Assembly: GCF_003852715.1 (NCBI RefSeq)
Contig: NZ_RIAV01000008.1
Span: 60,310-124,309, forward strand
DNA from: Ectobacillus antri
GTDB lineage: Bacteria; Bacillota; Bacilli; Bacillales; Bacillaceae_G
Length of the DNA: 64,000 bases
Direction of reading: 5' to 3'
The stretch's first letter is position 1. Every line of letters starts with the position of its first letter. Positions 33,847 to 43,052 of this stretch are shown one piece after another. The position numbers were made by a program, and so were the translations under genes. The notes below the pieces were generated by a model. That model searched no databases, was not told the DNA's origin, and saw only the letters and a list, made by a program, of their open reading frames with translations.

Positions 33847-34380
33847 TTAAAGTCCAAAAATGCTCAAAATCATACGACGTCGCTTTTTTTTCGCTGTAAT
33901 TTCTCGAACGGGAGCAAGTGGTTTTGTCACCTCTAATTTTTGTAAGTGAACCTGCAACAATTGAATTTGTAATCGAAGTTCTTCAATTTCATTGCGATGC
34001 TGCAAAAGTTGATAAGCTACCACTTCATCAGCCTTGGTGTCTAGTTTTTCTTCCATACGATCTAAGCGTAAGGCAAGTTCTGCGTTGGATATCTTTTCTT
34101 TTAGGGAGCGTTCATCTTGCATGACAGGCATTATTGTAGTTGGTTCCATAAGAACTTGAGCAGGTTTAAATGTAGCTTCATGGGCAACTGTAGCGGCTAC
34201 TTCAGTATTGGCAACTTCTTTTGTATAATAATCTATAATTCGATTTACATCTGCTTCGTTGAATATATAATGACCAAATTTATTTTTTTCAACGTCCATC
34301 TGTAGTTGACTGACAATCCGCATTATAACTTTTGGACTAACACCTAATTTTCGAGCGATCATGGGAGTTTTATATTCCAT
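33847..34380 (-). CDS. racA: Chromosome-anchoring protein RacA
   Basis: RacA tethers the origin region to the cell pole through DivIVA during early sporulation. The 177 residues start with a MerR-like HTH (about 1-45: EYKTPMIARKLGVSPKVIMRI; then FGHYIFNEADVNRI), followed by a variable linker. A coiled coil is at about 95-155 (LRLDRMEEKLDTKADEVVAYQ; then LLQHRNEIEEL). The basic end is KKKRRRMILSIFGL. Both halves are as I know them from B. cereus group RacA. GGAGGGATTAAA precedes the ATG. Expression is expected from sigma-H and Spo0A. Confidence 0.9.
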   Translation of the reverse strand: MEYKTPMIARKLGVSPKVIMRIVSQLQMDVEKNKFGHYIFNEADVNRIIDYYTKEVANTEVAATVAHEATFKPAQVLMEPTTIMPVMQDERSLKEKISNAELALRLDRMEEKLDTKADEVVAYQLLQHRNEIEELRLQIQLLQVHLQKLEVTKPLAPVREITAKKKRRRMILSIFGL

Positions 34381-34480
34381 TTTAATCCCTCCTATATTCT
34401 GATTAGAATACGATTTCTCGTTGAGAATATAATTACCTGCAAGTGTGACAAAAGAAGTGAGGAATCGTCAAAGAAAGTGA

Positions 34481-34510
34481 AAATTCCTGAGACTCTCTCA
34501 GGAATTTGTC
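34481..34510. terminator. Hairpin after the YueI-like gene
   Basis: AAATTCCTGAG-ACTCT-CTCAGGAATTT, just downstream of the minus-strand gene that ends at 34527. Confidence 0.65.
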
Positions 34511-34526
34511 AAATTGCTACATAAAT

Positions 34527-34919
34527 TTATTGAAGAGTGGTGGGTATTTCTGCATGGAAAATTTCATCGCGTATGTAAATATCCGTTGTATCGACTGCTT
34601 GGTCATGTGTAAGGACGAGACCAAATGGAGAATTTCCTTTTTCATTCTGAACAATTGTAAATGAAATGTTTTTTTCGTTTGCAAATTTAATATACGGTGA
34701 TAAATAAGAGTATGCAACATCGCCGTTCAGCAGCATTTTTACGTTTTTCTGCAAAGCCATGTTAATTTCATAAGGTGTTTGTCTTATAACTTGTCCTTTT
34801 GTCAATGCAAGTTCAACTCTTTCTCGCAAAGTCCCTAAAAACAAGCGACGCTCTTCAGGGTGTTGCTCTTTCGCACCATATATCCCTTCTTGTAAGTAAT
34901 CATCTAGTTTTTTGTTCAT
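34527..34919 (-). CDS. yueI: YueI family protein (DUF1694)
   Basis: The 130 residues match the YueI/DUF1694 family: an N-terminal LDDYLQEGIYGAKEQHPEERR, then FLGTLRERVELALTKGQV and late SPFGLVLTHDQAVD. Structures of relatives show a ribosomal L7Ae-like fold, which suggests RNA binding, but no role is proven. GGAGGACTG precedes the ATG. Confidence 0.9.
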   Translation of the reverse strand: MNKKLDDYLQEGIYGAKEQHPEERRLFLGTLRERVELALTKGQVIRQTPYEINMALQKNVKMLLNGDVAYSYLSPYIKFANEKNISFTIVQNEKGNSPFGLVLTHDQAVDTTDIYIRDEIFHAEIPTTLQ

Positions 34920-35107
34920 AACAGTCCTCCTTCTCTATATAATTTATGTCAAAATGTCGGTGCACATCCAAATTAAAAATTTTTGTCTAAAAAGCAGGAA
35001 ATATAGATGTCGTCTTCGAAAGATGTAAAAGAATAATTTACAATAAATTGTGGGCGAATGTATCTTCTTGTGCTACGATACAACATATAGATACCCGGCA
35101 AGATTTA

Positions 35108-36262
35108 GTGGAGGAACGGGAGGTTTTTAACATTATTAGCCAAATTGAACAGCAATTTTGTACATATTTGATAGAGAATAGTAAAAGATTTGTGGCGACA
35201 TGGCAAAGTAAAATCATTGTCTCAAAACATGATCCATTTCAAAAAGAGATTATAGAAAATGGAGAGAAACTATTTCAGTTTATTATTTCACTGTTAAAAG
35301 GTGAAACGGTTATTGAAGATATTCAACCAATTTGTCATAAGATTGCATCGGAACGTGCGCAAGCAGATGTAAACATTGGTGAGTTTGTATATAATGTAAA
35401 TGTTGGGAGAAACGAGTTGTTTGAGGCCATGTATGGACTAGATGTTAAAGCAAGTGAGCTCAAACCACTTATCACAAAGGTTCATCACTGTTTTGATGCG
35501 ATGATTTATCATACAGTACTCAAGTATTCTGAAATCATCACAAAAACGTTAGAAGAAAAACAGCAATTTATTGATGAAACACATAAAGAGCGACTTACTA
35601 TTTTAGGACAAATGTCAGCGAGCTTTGTTCATGAATTTCGCAATCCCTTGACCTCAATCATGGGATTTGTAAAGTTGCTTCGAGCAGATAATCCAATGTT
35701 ACCGTATCTTGATATTATTTCTCATGAACTTGATCAGCTAAACTTTCGCATTTCGCAATTTTTACTCGTATCCCGAAAAGAAATGTGGAATGAAAAAGAG
35801 ATGTTTAGCTTAAATGAGCTATTTCATGAGATTATTCATTTTCTATACCCTAGTTTAGTAAACTCAAATGTATCCATTGAAAAAAATATGTTTTATCCAA
35901 TAGATTTATATGGATATAGAAGCGAAGTGCGCCAAGTGCTTTTAAACATTTTATTAAATTCTATTGATGCTTTAGAGGCACACGTGAAAAATCGTCAAAT
36001 TATAATTGATACATTTGAAGATGAGCAAGATATTCACATCATTATTAAAAATAACGGCCCTATGATACCAGTTGATAAAATCGAAACCATATTTGAACCG
36101 TTTGTGACGACAAAAAAACTGGGAACAGGTATTGGCTTGTTTGTTTGTAAGCAAATTGTCGAAAAGCATGATGGTCATATTTCATGTGAATCTTCACCTG
36201 AATGGACACGATTCTGCATGACATTTCAAAAGCAAGCAAATCCTAGCGTAACAAGCTCATAA
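35108..36262 (+). CDS. Sporulation-type sensor histidine kinase with RsbRD-like N-terminal domain
   Basis: The N-terminal part (about 1-150) resembles the helical RsbRD_N/globin-like sensor modules (FCTYLIENSKRFVATWQSK; then FVYNVNVGRNELFEAMYG). The kinase core has the phospho-His in SFVHEFRNPLTSIMGF and a HATPase domain with LLNILLNSIDALEAH, a degenerate G1 box and GTGIGLFVCKQIVEKH. There are no membrane segments. Architecture resembles BA2291-type kinases that feed the Spo0A phosphorelay (inference). The start is uncertain: GTG 35108 and TTG 35048 lack binding sites, whereas GGGAGG at 35118-35123 is spaced eight bases from an in-frame ATT at 35132. Confidence 0.78.
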   Translation: MEEREVFNIISQIEQQFCTYLIENSKRFVATWQSKIIVSKHDPFQKEIIENGEKLFQFIISLLKGETVIEDIQPICHKIASERAQADVNIGEFVYNVNVGRNELFEAMYGLDVKASELKPLITKVHHCFDAMIYHTVLKYSEIITKTLEEKQQFIDETHKERLTILGQMSASFVHEFRNPLTSIMGFVKLLRADNPMLPYLDIISHELDQLNFRISQFLLVSRKEMWNEKEMFSLNELFHEIIHFLYPSLVNSNVSIEKNMFYPIDLYGYRSEVRQVLLNILLNSIDALEAHVKNRQIIIDTFEDEQDIHIIIKNNGPMIPVDKIETIFEPFVTTKKLGTGIGLFVCKQIVEKHDGHISCESSPEWTRFCMTFQKQANPSVTSS

Positions 36263-36275
36263 TGATAACGCAACT

Positions 36276-36848
36276 TTAATTCGTTACATATAAAAGTTCC
36301 AATTTAGATAAGAAATCAACTATATAAAAAGTGTAAACTCGGTTTGCTTCAATGTGCAAACGTGGTGATGTTAACAACACTTTTTCACTGTCTAATGCAC
36401 GAACTTCAAAATCTGCGATACCTGGACTTACTTGTAAGTATGCAGTCAATTCTGTAAATGCCACATTTGAAAATAACGGCTCACCGGTCTTAAGAAATAA
36501 ATCAACGGGGGGAGCATCAGAAGAAAGATGTCCTAAACGAATTTTAGCTTGACCAAATGGTAAAAAAGTATCTTCTGTATACTGAAGAATGCGCGGGGTA
36601 CTTTTTCCTGTAATAATAAGTAAATAACTCATGCCATTGTGTATAGGAACGATAGCAGAAAGGGCTGTTTTTACACCTTCCATTACATCAAATCGATATT
36701 GCCCTGGCGGTAAGGAAATGAACTCGCTACATTGTTTAAAGGCAATTTTTTGCATTACAGGCTGGTAATTTACGTTTATATCATAAATAGGGGATTTGGG
36801 AAATGCGTGTAAAATGCGTACTTTTGCAGGAGTAGCAGAACGATACAT
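36276..36848 (-). CDS. DUF4397 domain protein
   Basis: The 190 residues carry a DUF4397 pattern twice: KVRILHAFPKSPIYDINVNYQ in the first half and IRLGHLSSDAPPVDLFLKTGE in the second, each followed by a beta-rich stretch with PPGQYRFDV or SPGIADFEVRA. No signal peptide is visible although many relatives are secreted; spore formers have several short intracellular versions. Function unknown. Confidence 0.82.
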   Translation of the reverse strand: MYRSATPAKVRILHAFPKSPIYDINVNYQPVMQKIAFKQCSEFISLPPGQYRFDVMEGVKTALSAIVPIHNGMSYLLIITGKSTPRILQYTEDTFLPFGQAKIRLGHLSSDAPPVDLFLKTGEPLFSNVAFTELTAYLQVSPGIADFEVRALDSEKVLLTSPRLHIEANRVYTFYIVDFLSKLELLYVTN

Positions 36849-36972
36849 AAAAATATATCACATCCTTTGCTTTGATATAATTCCGTTGTATGTATATGCG
36901 GAAAGAGCTGGAATTATTAACGAATAAAAACTATGATTAGGGTATACGGTAAGAAGATGATAGGTGTATATG

Positions 36973-37008
36973 AAAAAAATCCCTCAATTTATTGAGGGAT
37001 TTTTTCAT
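36973..37008. terminator. Strong hairpin with T run
   Basis: AAAAAAATCCCTCAAT-TT-ATTGAGGGATTTTTT. No gene ends near it on the plus strand; it may insulate the small YjcZ gene downstream. Confidence 0.75.
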
Positions 37009-37093
37009 GATATGGGCAAATGCACAAACGCATGTATAGCTGTACGACATACCTTGTAGATGTAAGAACTTTTGTATGTAAGGAGTGAAAACT

Positions 37094-37210
37094 ATGTGGG
37101 GTTATGGAGGTTATGGAGCCGGTTGTGGTTACGGCGGCGGCTATGGCTTTGCTTTATTGATTGTATTATTTATTTTATTAGTAATTATCGGAGCAGCATG
37201 GTATCACTGA
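37094..37210 (+). CDS. YjcZ family sporulation peptide (38 aa)
   Basis: A Gly/Tyr-rich front ([18 protein letters not shown]) is followed by the membrane helix [19 protein letters not shown]. This is the YjcZ/YhjA-like small protein family of spore formers. AAGGAGTG precedes the ATG and a strong terminator follows, so it is a one-gene unit. It shares its membrane motif with the protein at 62854. Confidence 0.88.
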   Translation: MWGYGGYGAGCGYGGGYGFALLIVLFILLVIIGAAWYH

Positions 37211-37241
37211 GGTAATTTGAAAGGGCGCTGTTTCTTTTTAA

Positions 37242-37271
37242 ACCGATCACACTACAGTGATCGGTATTTTT
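37242..37271 (+). terminator. Terminator after YjcZ gene
   Basis: ACCGATCAC-ACTACA-GTGATCGGT followed by ATTTTT. Confidence 0.8.
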
Positions 37272-37470
37272 CGTTTTTTATAGATTATAGAGTGATTAAA
37301 AACTATAAAGAACGAGATTTTATAAAATTAATACGAACATTTTTTGTTTTTTTATTTTTATAATTCGTTAATTTATTGACTTTTAAATACAAGTATGGTA
37401 ATTTTAAAAAAGACTTTTTTGAAAGAACTACATGAAAGTATGAAAGATAAGTGAACTGGGGGATACGTAA

Positions 37471-38934
37471 ATGAAACGAGATTATGATGTGATTGTTGTA
37501 GGAGCAGGTCCTGCCGGGATTTTCACTTGTTATGAACTTACATTGAAAATACCACAAGCTAACATACTGTTAATTGATAAAGGACATGATATTTATCGCA
37601 GAAATTGTCCTATTTTACAAAAGAAGATTACGAAATGTCCGCCAGCAGCAGGTAAAAAAGAATTTGCAGGCTGTTTACCGGCTTGTTCTATTACAAATGG
37701 GTTTGGAGGAGCAGGTGCATACTCGGACGGAAAATTTAATATTACGAGCGAGTTTGGCGGATGGATGACAGATTATCTATCACCTTCAACTGTTATGGAG
37801 CTTATTCGCTATGTGGATGAAATTAATTTAGCACACGGGGCTACAACGTCTATTACCGACCCATTAACGGAAGAAGTACGTGATATTGAACGGAGAGGAT
37901 ATGCTGCTGGCCTAAAGCTGCTACGCGCTCAAGTTCGTCATTTAGGAACAGAGCAAAACCTAGAGATTTTGCAAAGTATATTTGAATACTTAAAGACGAA
38001 AATTGATATGCAATTCAAAACGGAAGTAGAAGAGCTTATTACGGAAAAGATTGAGAATACACTTGCGGTTCGTGGGATATTATTGAAAGATGGCACAGAA
38101 ATTTCGGCACAAAAGGTAGTGATTGTACCGGGACGTGACGGATCTGCTTGGTTAACGAAAGTGATGAAAAAGCGCCGTTTAAAAATGAGTACGAATCAAG
38201 TGGATATTGGTGTTCGTGTTGAAACATCAAACGTGGTTATGGAAGAAATCAATAAGCATTTGTATGAGGGGAAATTTGTGTTTAATACATCTGTTGGAAC
38301 AAGGGTACGTACATTTTGCAGCAATCCTTCCGGACACGTTGTAGTGGAAAATCACTCTGGCATTATGACGGCAAACGGACATGCGTATAAAGATCCAACA
38401 TTAGGAAGTGAGAATACGAACTTTGCTTTGCTTGTATCACATCAATTCTCAGAGCCATTTGATCAACCGAATGAATATGCACATGAGGTGTCAAGATTGG
38501 CAAACCGCATTTCCATGGGCGGTGTGATTGTACAAAAGTACGGTGATATCTTAAAAGGAAGACGTTCAACTGAAAAACGAATTCGAGAAGGATTCCTTGA
38601 GCCAACGTTAAAAGAGGCAGTACCAGGGGATCTAGGGCTTGTTTTGCCATATAACACAATGAAAAGTTTGATTGAGATGACAGAAGCTCTAGATAAAGTG
38701 ACGCCTGGTATCGCATCAGAGCATACTTTATTTTATGGTGTAGAAGCAAAATTTTATTCAGCGCGTCCGAAGCTAAATGAGTATTTTGAATCAGAAATCG
38801 GCGGCCTGTATTTAGGCGGTGACGGTGCAGGGGTTACACGTGGGTTGGCGCAAGCAAGTGCGTGCGGTGTATGGATTGCGCGTGATATTGTAAAGAAAAT
38901 AGAAACACCAATTAGAGAAGCTGCTGTTTTGTAG
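37471..38934 (+). CDS. FAD-dependent dehydrogenase (NAD(FAD)-utilising family)
   Basis: The 487-residue protein begins with a dinucleotide-binding motif (VIVVGAGPAGIFTCYEL). It has a Cys-rich segment (RNCPILQKKITKCPPAAGKK, then CLPACSITNGFGGAGAYSDG) and a late FAD-contact block GGLYLGGDGAGVTRGLAQA. This is the widespread family often annotated as FAD-dependent oxidoreductase or NAD(FAD)-utilising dehydrogenase; substrates are not established. GGGGGATACGTAA precedes the ATG. Monocistronic. Confidence 0.85.
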   Translation: MKRDYDVIVVGAGPAGIFTCYELTLKIPQANILLIDKGHDIYRRNCPILQKKITKCPPAAGKKEFAGCLPACSITNGFGGAGAYSDGKFNITSEFGGWMTDYLSPSTVMELIRYVDEINLAHGATTSITDPLTEEVRDIERRGYAAGLKLLRAQVRHLGTEQNLEILQSIFEYLKTKIDMQFKTEVEELITEKIENTLAVRGILLKDGTEISAQKVVIVPGRDGSAWLTKVMKKRRLKMSTNQVDIGVRVETSNVVMEEINKHLYEGKFVFNTSVGTRVRTFCSNPSGHVVVENHSGIMTANGHAYKDPTLGSENTNFALLVSHQFSEPFDQPNEYAHEVSRLANRISMGGVIVQKYGDILKGRRSTEKRIREGFLEPTLKEAVPGDLGLVLPYNTMKSLIEMTEALDKVTPGIASEHTLFYGVEAKFYSARPKLNEYFESEIGGLYLGGDGAGVTRGLAQASACGVWIARDIVKKIETPIREAAVL

Positions 38935-39087
38935 TATAGTGGAAAGAAAACGAGATGGTGTGCATACTATGTACAGACAAACAAAGAACTCATGATAAAT
39001 GAGTAGGGTACTTATGGAAGATGTTTATACAGTTCGTACGCGAGTGAAGCAAGCTGCCAAAGCATGGGCACGAAACGAAAGAAGTGA

Positions 39088-39121
39088 AAAAGAACTGCTG
39101 AAAAGTCAGCAGTTCTTTTTA
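39088..39121 (+). terminator. Terminator upstream of kamA
   Basis: AAGAACTGCTG-AAAAGT-CAGCAGTTCTTTTT. The sequence before it (38935-39087) has a short open frame beginning at 39014 that runs through the hairpin; I regard it as not coding. The gap 38935-39252 contains nothing else I can name. Confidence 0.75.
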
Positions 39122-39252
39122 TGTTGTCTCTGTTTCACCGACTGTTGCGCTCGTTCATATAAAAGAAGTAGGCAGATGTTTAGAGAATTGCGAAAGAGCA
39201 AGTGGCATAACTTTTGCTTATGTATAGATGAAAGTCAAAGGAGGAGAATGGT

Positions 39253-40662
39253 ATGCATTATGATTTATATAAGCCGAACAGGCGTTGGAAAGATATTGAG
39301 TTATGGAAAGATGTAACAGAAGCACAATGGAACGATTGGATTTGGCAACTTACCAACACAATTAAAACAGTAGAAGATTTAAAGAAAGTGATACACCTTA
39401 CACCAGATGAAGAAGAAGGTGTTAAAATTTCTACGAAAACCATTCCTCTAAATATAACACCTTATTATGCCTGGCTCATGAATCCAGATGACCCTCGCTG
39501 TCCGGTTCGCATGCAATCTGTACCTGTTTCAAAGGAACTGTACAAAACAAAATATGATCAAGAAGATCCGCTTCATGAGGATGAAGATTCGCCAACGCCG
39601 GGTTTAACACATCGATATCCAGATCGTGTATTGTTTTTAGTTACAAACCAATGCTCTATGTATTGTCGCTATTGTACACGCCGGCGTTTCAGTGGGCAAA
39701 TTGGTATGGGTGTACCCAAAAAACAGCTTGATGATGCCATATCTTATATTGCTCGTACACCTGAAGTACGAGATGTACTGATTTCAGGAGGAGACGGATT
39801 GTTAATTAATGATAATATTTTAGAATATATTTTAAAACATTTACGTGCTATTCCTCATGTGGAAATTATTCGAATTGGCACAAGAGCACCAGTCGTGTTT
39901 CCGCAGCGTATTACTGAGAATTTGTGCACTATTTTAAGAAGATATCATCCAATCTGGCTTAACACACATTTCAACACTTCCATTGAAATTACTGAAGAAT
40001 CAAAAAAGGCTTGTGAAATGTTAGCAGACGCAGGTGTTCCGTTGGGGAACCAAGCTGTTATTTTAGCGGGCATTAACGATAGCGTGCCAATTATGAAGAA
40101 ATTGATGCATGATTTAGTAAAAATTCGTGTCCGACCTTACTATATTTATCAATGTGATTTGTCTGAAGGAATCAGCCATTTTCGAGCACCAGTTTCAAAA
40201 GGCTTAGAAATCATTGAGGGGTTGCGCGGTCACACATCGGGTTATGCAAATCCACAATTTGTTGTCGATGCACCGGGTGGCGGTGGGAAAATTACCCTAC
40301 AGCCCAATTATCTGCTTTCTCAAAGTCCGGATAAAGTAGTACTTCGTAATTTTGAAGGCGTAATTACCACATATCCTGAGCCTGAAAACTATATAGCAGG
40401 TCGTGCAGAAGACTATTTTAGTACAGTTTATCCGAGTTATTCTACTAAGAAATCGAATATTGGTGTGTCCGGCTTGATGAACGATATTAAACAAAACATG
40501 GTGCCGGAAGAACTACAGCGCATTAATCGTCGTAAGCAATATGAAAGCAATCCTGAGCACGTTTCTTTGAAAAACAAACGTGAAAAACGTGATGAGCTGA
40601 AGGAAAAGAAGTTTCAATCTCAATTGAAGAAGTTACATGAAGGTGTTGATAAGGAGGTTTAA
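39253..40662 (+). CDS. kamA: Lysine 2,3-aminomutase
   Basis: KamA interconverts L-lysine and L-beta-lysine using a radical-SAM cluster, PLP and zinc. The 469 residues include the cluster motif CSMYCRYCTRRR (three Cys near residues 135-142), DVLISGGDGLL near 176, and the PLP-binding region GGGGKITL near 337. AAAGGAGGAG precedes the ATG. The B. subtilis homologue (yodO) heads a sigma-E-controlled mother-cell operon; here yokU follows at once. Confidence 0.95.
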   Translation: MHYDLYKPNRRWKDIELWKDVTEAQWNDWIWQLTNTIKTVEDLKKVIHLTPDEEEGVKISTKTIPLNITPYYAWLMNPDDPRCPVRMQSVPVSKELYKTKYDQEDPLHEDEDSPTPGLTHRYPDRVLFLVTNQCSMYCRYCTRRRFSGQIGMGVPKKQLDDAISYIARTPEVRDVLISGGDGLLINDNILEYILKHLRAIPHVEIIRIGTRAPVVFPQRITENLCTILRRYHPIWLNTHFNTSIEITEESKKACEMLADAGVPLGNQAVILAGINDSVPIMKKLMHDLVKIRVRPYYIYQCDLSEGISHFRAPVSKGLEIIEGLRGHTSGYANPQFVVDAPGGGGKITLQPNYLLSQSPDKVVLRNFEGVITTYPEPENYIAGRAEDYFSTVYPSYSTKKSNIGVSGLMNDIKQNMVPEELQRINRRKQYESNPEHVSLKNKREKRDELKEKKFQSQLKKLHEGVDKEV

Positions 40663-40664
40663 AC

Positions 40665-40949
40665 ATGTTAATGTGTGAATGGTGTGGTTCAACACATGTA
40701 AAAGCGAGTAGCAATACAGTGTTTTGGGAATTACCAGATGGTACAAAAACGATTGGCATTATCGATACGCCGTGTATATGCTGTGGTGAGTGCGGCATGG
40801 AGTATCAAACAACGGAGATTGTGAAAAATATTGAAGACCAGTTGTTTCTAATCAATACAAAGCAGTTGGAAAAGTTGTTAACATATGAAGAACTTATTGC
40901 AAAACCGCGGTTATTAAAGCGGAATTATTTTGACTTTACACAAGGCTAA
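40665..40949 (+). CDS. yokU: YokU family zinc-binding protein
   Basis: The 94 residues start with CEWCGS and have CICCGECGMEYQT near 44, an MqsA-like pair of zinc motifs, followed by a helical end. YokU is found next to kamA in many Bacillus species. It starts two bases after the kamA stop, with AAGGAGG in the kamA end. Role unknown. Confidence 0.9.
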   Translation: MLMCEWCGSTHVKASSNTVFWELPDGTKTIGIIDTPCICCGECGMEYQTTEIVKNIEDQLFLINTKQLEKLLTYEELIAKPRLLKRNYFDFTQG

Positions 40950-41112
40950 AAGTGAGACGCTGTCTTGTCCGGCGTTCTTTTATTGTGGTTTTAAATTTCA
41001 CGCACCATAATAAAAAAATAAATATGTTGCAAAATATATAACATCTCCTTATATTGTAGGGATAAGTAATAACTACAAAAAAGTTAACGCTATAAAAAGG
41101 GGATATAGAAGT

Positions 41113-41328
41113 ATGACAAAGTCTTTTTATCACTACATGATGAAATATCGGGATACATTTCAACGCGACGATTTAAGTGATTTGGCACAAATCATATATG
41201 AAGACCATAGCTTTCCGAAGCAATCTAATGATTATGAAGAAATCAGCTCTTACTTGGAGTTAAGTGGAATACTTCCTAATATGTCTGTATTTGACAGCGC
41301 CTGGGAATATTATCTGCAAGCTGTATAG
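41113..41328 (+). CDS. yozE: YozE (UPF0346) family protein
   Basis: The 71 residues match YozE: an N-terminal SFYHYMMKYRDTFQRDDLSDL, then YEDHSFPKQSNDYEEISSYLEL. The family has a SAM-like helical fold that may bind nucleic acid. In B. subtilis yozE lies between yodN and yokU; here too, though on the same strand in mirror order. Confidence 0.93.
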   Translation: MTKSFYHYMMKYRDTFQRDDLSDLAQIIYEDHSFPKQSNDYEEISSYLELSGILPNMSVFDSAWEYYLQAV

Positions 41329-41338
41329 GTAAAAAATA

Positions 41339-41384
41339 CGCAACCAAAAAAGACCTTTATATAAAGGTCTTTTTTGGTTGCAAA
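41339..41384. terminator. Terminator after yozE
   Basis: GCAACCAAAAAAGACCTTT pairs with AAAGGTCTTTTTTGGTTGC without a mismatch; it can act on both strands. Confidence 0.88.
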
Positions 41385-41492
41385 TTCTTTTTACAACAGG
41401 CGCGTCTCTAATAAGCGTTTTCTTTTCTACGGCATATACTGATATCGTCAAAGTGCCATTTTTCAATCACGACTTACAAAGGAGGGAACAAC

Positions 41493-42155
41493 ATGACCAG
41501 AAAAAAACAACCGAAATATAATGTTGGTGATATAGTCGTGATTACGCTATACGGAACAGTTGGAAAGATTACAAACACAAAAATTCTAGATGGTGTTTAT
41601 GTATATGAAGTAAATAATCACGATGGTCTTTATGTAGAAAATACATTGCAATTAATTACAGATTACGAGGGACGTAATGTGGAAAAAGAATGGATTGAAC
41701 TTAACTACAAGTTTACCTTTGGAGATCTTGTACAGGTAACCGGCTATGAAAAAGATGTGTTTCGTGTTGTCGGCTATCGTACTGAGGTATGGAGATATAA
41801 AAATGACGCTTGGGAAGATACTATTTATGAATTATCACGTATTACTGATGGTGAATGGTTAGAAGCGGATGAATCTGATTTAACCTTACTTGCAAATGCA
41901 CAAACTGCAAACTCAATTTTGAAAAAGTTAAAAAACGATAAAACAGGGATAAATAAACTGGATTTAGAAAAGTTAAAGTCTATGAATGATTCAAAACGAA
42001 GTGGTGCAAAGACAAACCGCCAAGAAATTATTGATGGACTACTTGATATTTATAATGATTATCGAGAATTGTACGAAACATTTAAAGATGAAGAGTACAT
42101 GATAGTAATGAATTTAGTGATGCATTACTTAACAAAGTTATCAGAAAAGAAGTAG
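41493..42155 (+). CDS. yodN: YodN-like protein
   Basis: The 220-residue protein opens with two SH3-like beta segments (YNVGDIVVITLYGTVGKITN near residue 8 and FTFGDLVQVTGYEKDVFRVVG near 74) and ends in a helical region (about 130-220). The name rests on position next to yozE and yozD, as in B. subtilis, and on length. AAAGGAGGGAACAAC precedes the ATG. Function unknown. Confidence 0.68.
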   Translation: MTRKKQPKYNVGDIVVITLYGTVGKITNTKILDGVYVYEVNNHDGLYVENTLQLITDYEGRNVEKEWIELNYKFTFGDLVQVTGYEKDVFRVVGYRTEVWRYKNDAWEDTIYELSRITDGEWLEADESDLTLLANAQTANSILKKLKNDKTGINKLDLEKLKSMNDSKRSGAKTNRQEIIDGLLDIYNDYRELYETFKDEEYMIVMNLVMHYLTKLSEKK

Positions 42156-42174
42156 TAACGGATTGCATGAAATC

Positions 42175-42351
42175 TTACAAATAAATTAAGATGAGCTCTA
42201 GTAATAAATACACAGTGTAAGGTATGCCCACGATTGTTAAGAATAAAAGTAAGATAGAAATCAGCTTGTCCATTATAGTGTCGAACTGCTCGCTTTCGAA
42301 ACTAGTCAAAAGCGGCTTTTCTTCTGTCTGCATATATTTTACGTTTTTCAT
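42175..42351 (-). CDS. Small membrane protein of unknown function
   Basis: From ATG 42351 (AAGGGGGA upstream) this gives 58 residues with a hydrophilic front and two hydrophobic stretches at about 30-58. A longer frame to 42480 adds another membrane segment but has no binding site. It is antisense to the row of yod genes and not part of the conserved order. Confidence 0.5.
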   Translation of the reverse strand: MKNVKYMQTEEKPLLTSFESEQFDTIMDKLISILLLFLTIVGIPYTVYLLLELILIYL

Positions 42352-42506
42352 ATATAAATCCCCCTTGATACAACTTGTACTATATACATATGAATATGCA
42401 ATGTAGCATAGACCTGCGTATAGAAAAAAAGATAAGAAAAATGTATAGGATAAGTGTTCATAATTTTTGCTTTTTCTCATAAAACAGAAATAAAGGGGTG
42501 ATGAAT

Positions 42507-42680
42507 GTGAAAGAAATCGAAGTGGTCATTGATACAGAAGAGATTGCGGAGTTTTTTTACAAGCAGCTAGTCCAGCGCGGGTATGTGCCTGCACTTGAAG
42601 AAATGGAAGAGTTAGCGGACATCACATTCGACTATCTCTTAGAAAAATGCATGATCGATGAGATTTTTGAAGAGGAATGA
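42507..42680 (+). CDS. yozD: YozD family protein
   Basis: From GTG 42507, eight bases after AAAGGGG, the protein has 57 residues: KEIEVVIDTEEIAEFFYKQL, then EELADITFDYLLEKCMIDE. This matches B. subtilis YozD closely, including the start. ATG 42501 and GTG 42498 would put the site too near. Function unknown. Confidence 0.85.
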   Translation: MKEIEVVIDTEEIAEFFYKQLVQRGYVPALEEMEELADITFDYLLEKCMIDEIFEEE

Positions 42681-42863
42681 TAGAAGAGTGACGGCGAGGC
42701 AACTCGTCGTCTTTACTTACTTGGCAAGTTATTAGTCTATATCTCATTATCGTAGAGCATGGAAACAATTAATATACCGTGTAATTAGTTATAAAAATGT
42801 AACATTATGTTATTTAAATTCTTGGTATAATAAAACTGAATCTTTCAAAAAGAGGTGAAAGAA

Positions 42864-43052
42864 GTGTTAAAAAAAATCTTAAAAGCATTACTAGGTCATA
42901 GTCATAAACGTTATTCCAGCAGTGATTATCATCGTCGCCCTAGCTATAAACGTTATTCCAGCAGCGATCGTCATGTACATCGCCATCATGGTCATGGATA
43001 TTATAAGAAAAAGCATAAAAGTAGCTTCTTATCCAGCTTCTTCAGCAGTTAA
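42864..43052 (+). CDS. His/Tyr/Ser-rich basic peptide coupled to a protein kinase
   Basis: From GTG 42864 (AGAGG eight bases upstream) this gives 62 residues. After an N-terminal helix (LKKILKALLGH), the segment KRYSSSD occurs twice and is followed by RHVHRHHGHGYYKKKHK and a Ser/Phe-rich end. The matching DNA is also a direct repeat. Its stop overlaps the kinase start (TAATG), so the two are coupled. It could be a substrate or metal-binding partner of the kinase (inference). Confidence 0.68.
   Translation: MLKKILKALLGHSHKRYSSSDYHRRPSYKRYSSSDRHVHRHHGHGYYKKKHKSSFLSSFFSS

Noticed and set aside
39014..39316. Open frame between the FAD protein gene and kamA
   Set aside because: It reads through a clear terminator hairpin and into the kamA start in another frame; no family likeness.
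42896..42985. Direct DNA repeat in the His-rich gene as a mobile or CRISPR-like repeat
   Set aside because: It is only two units, in frame, and encodes the repeated KRYSSSD segment.
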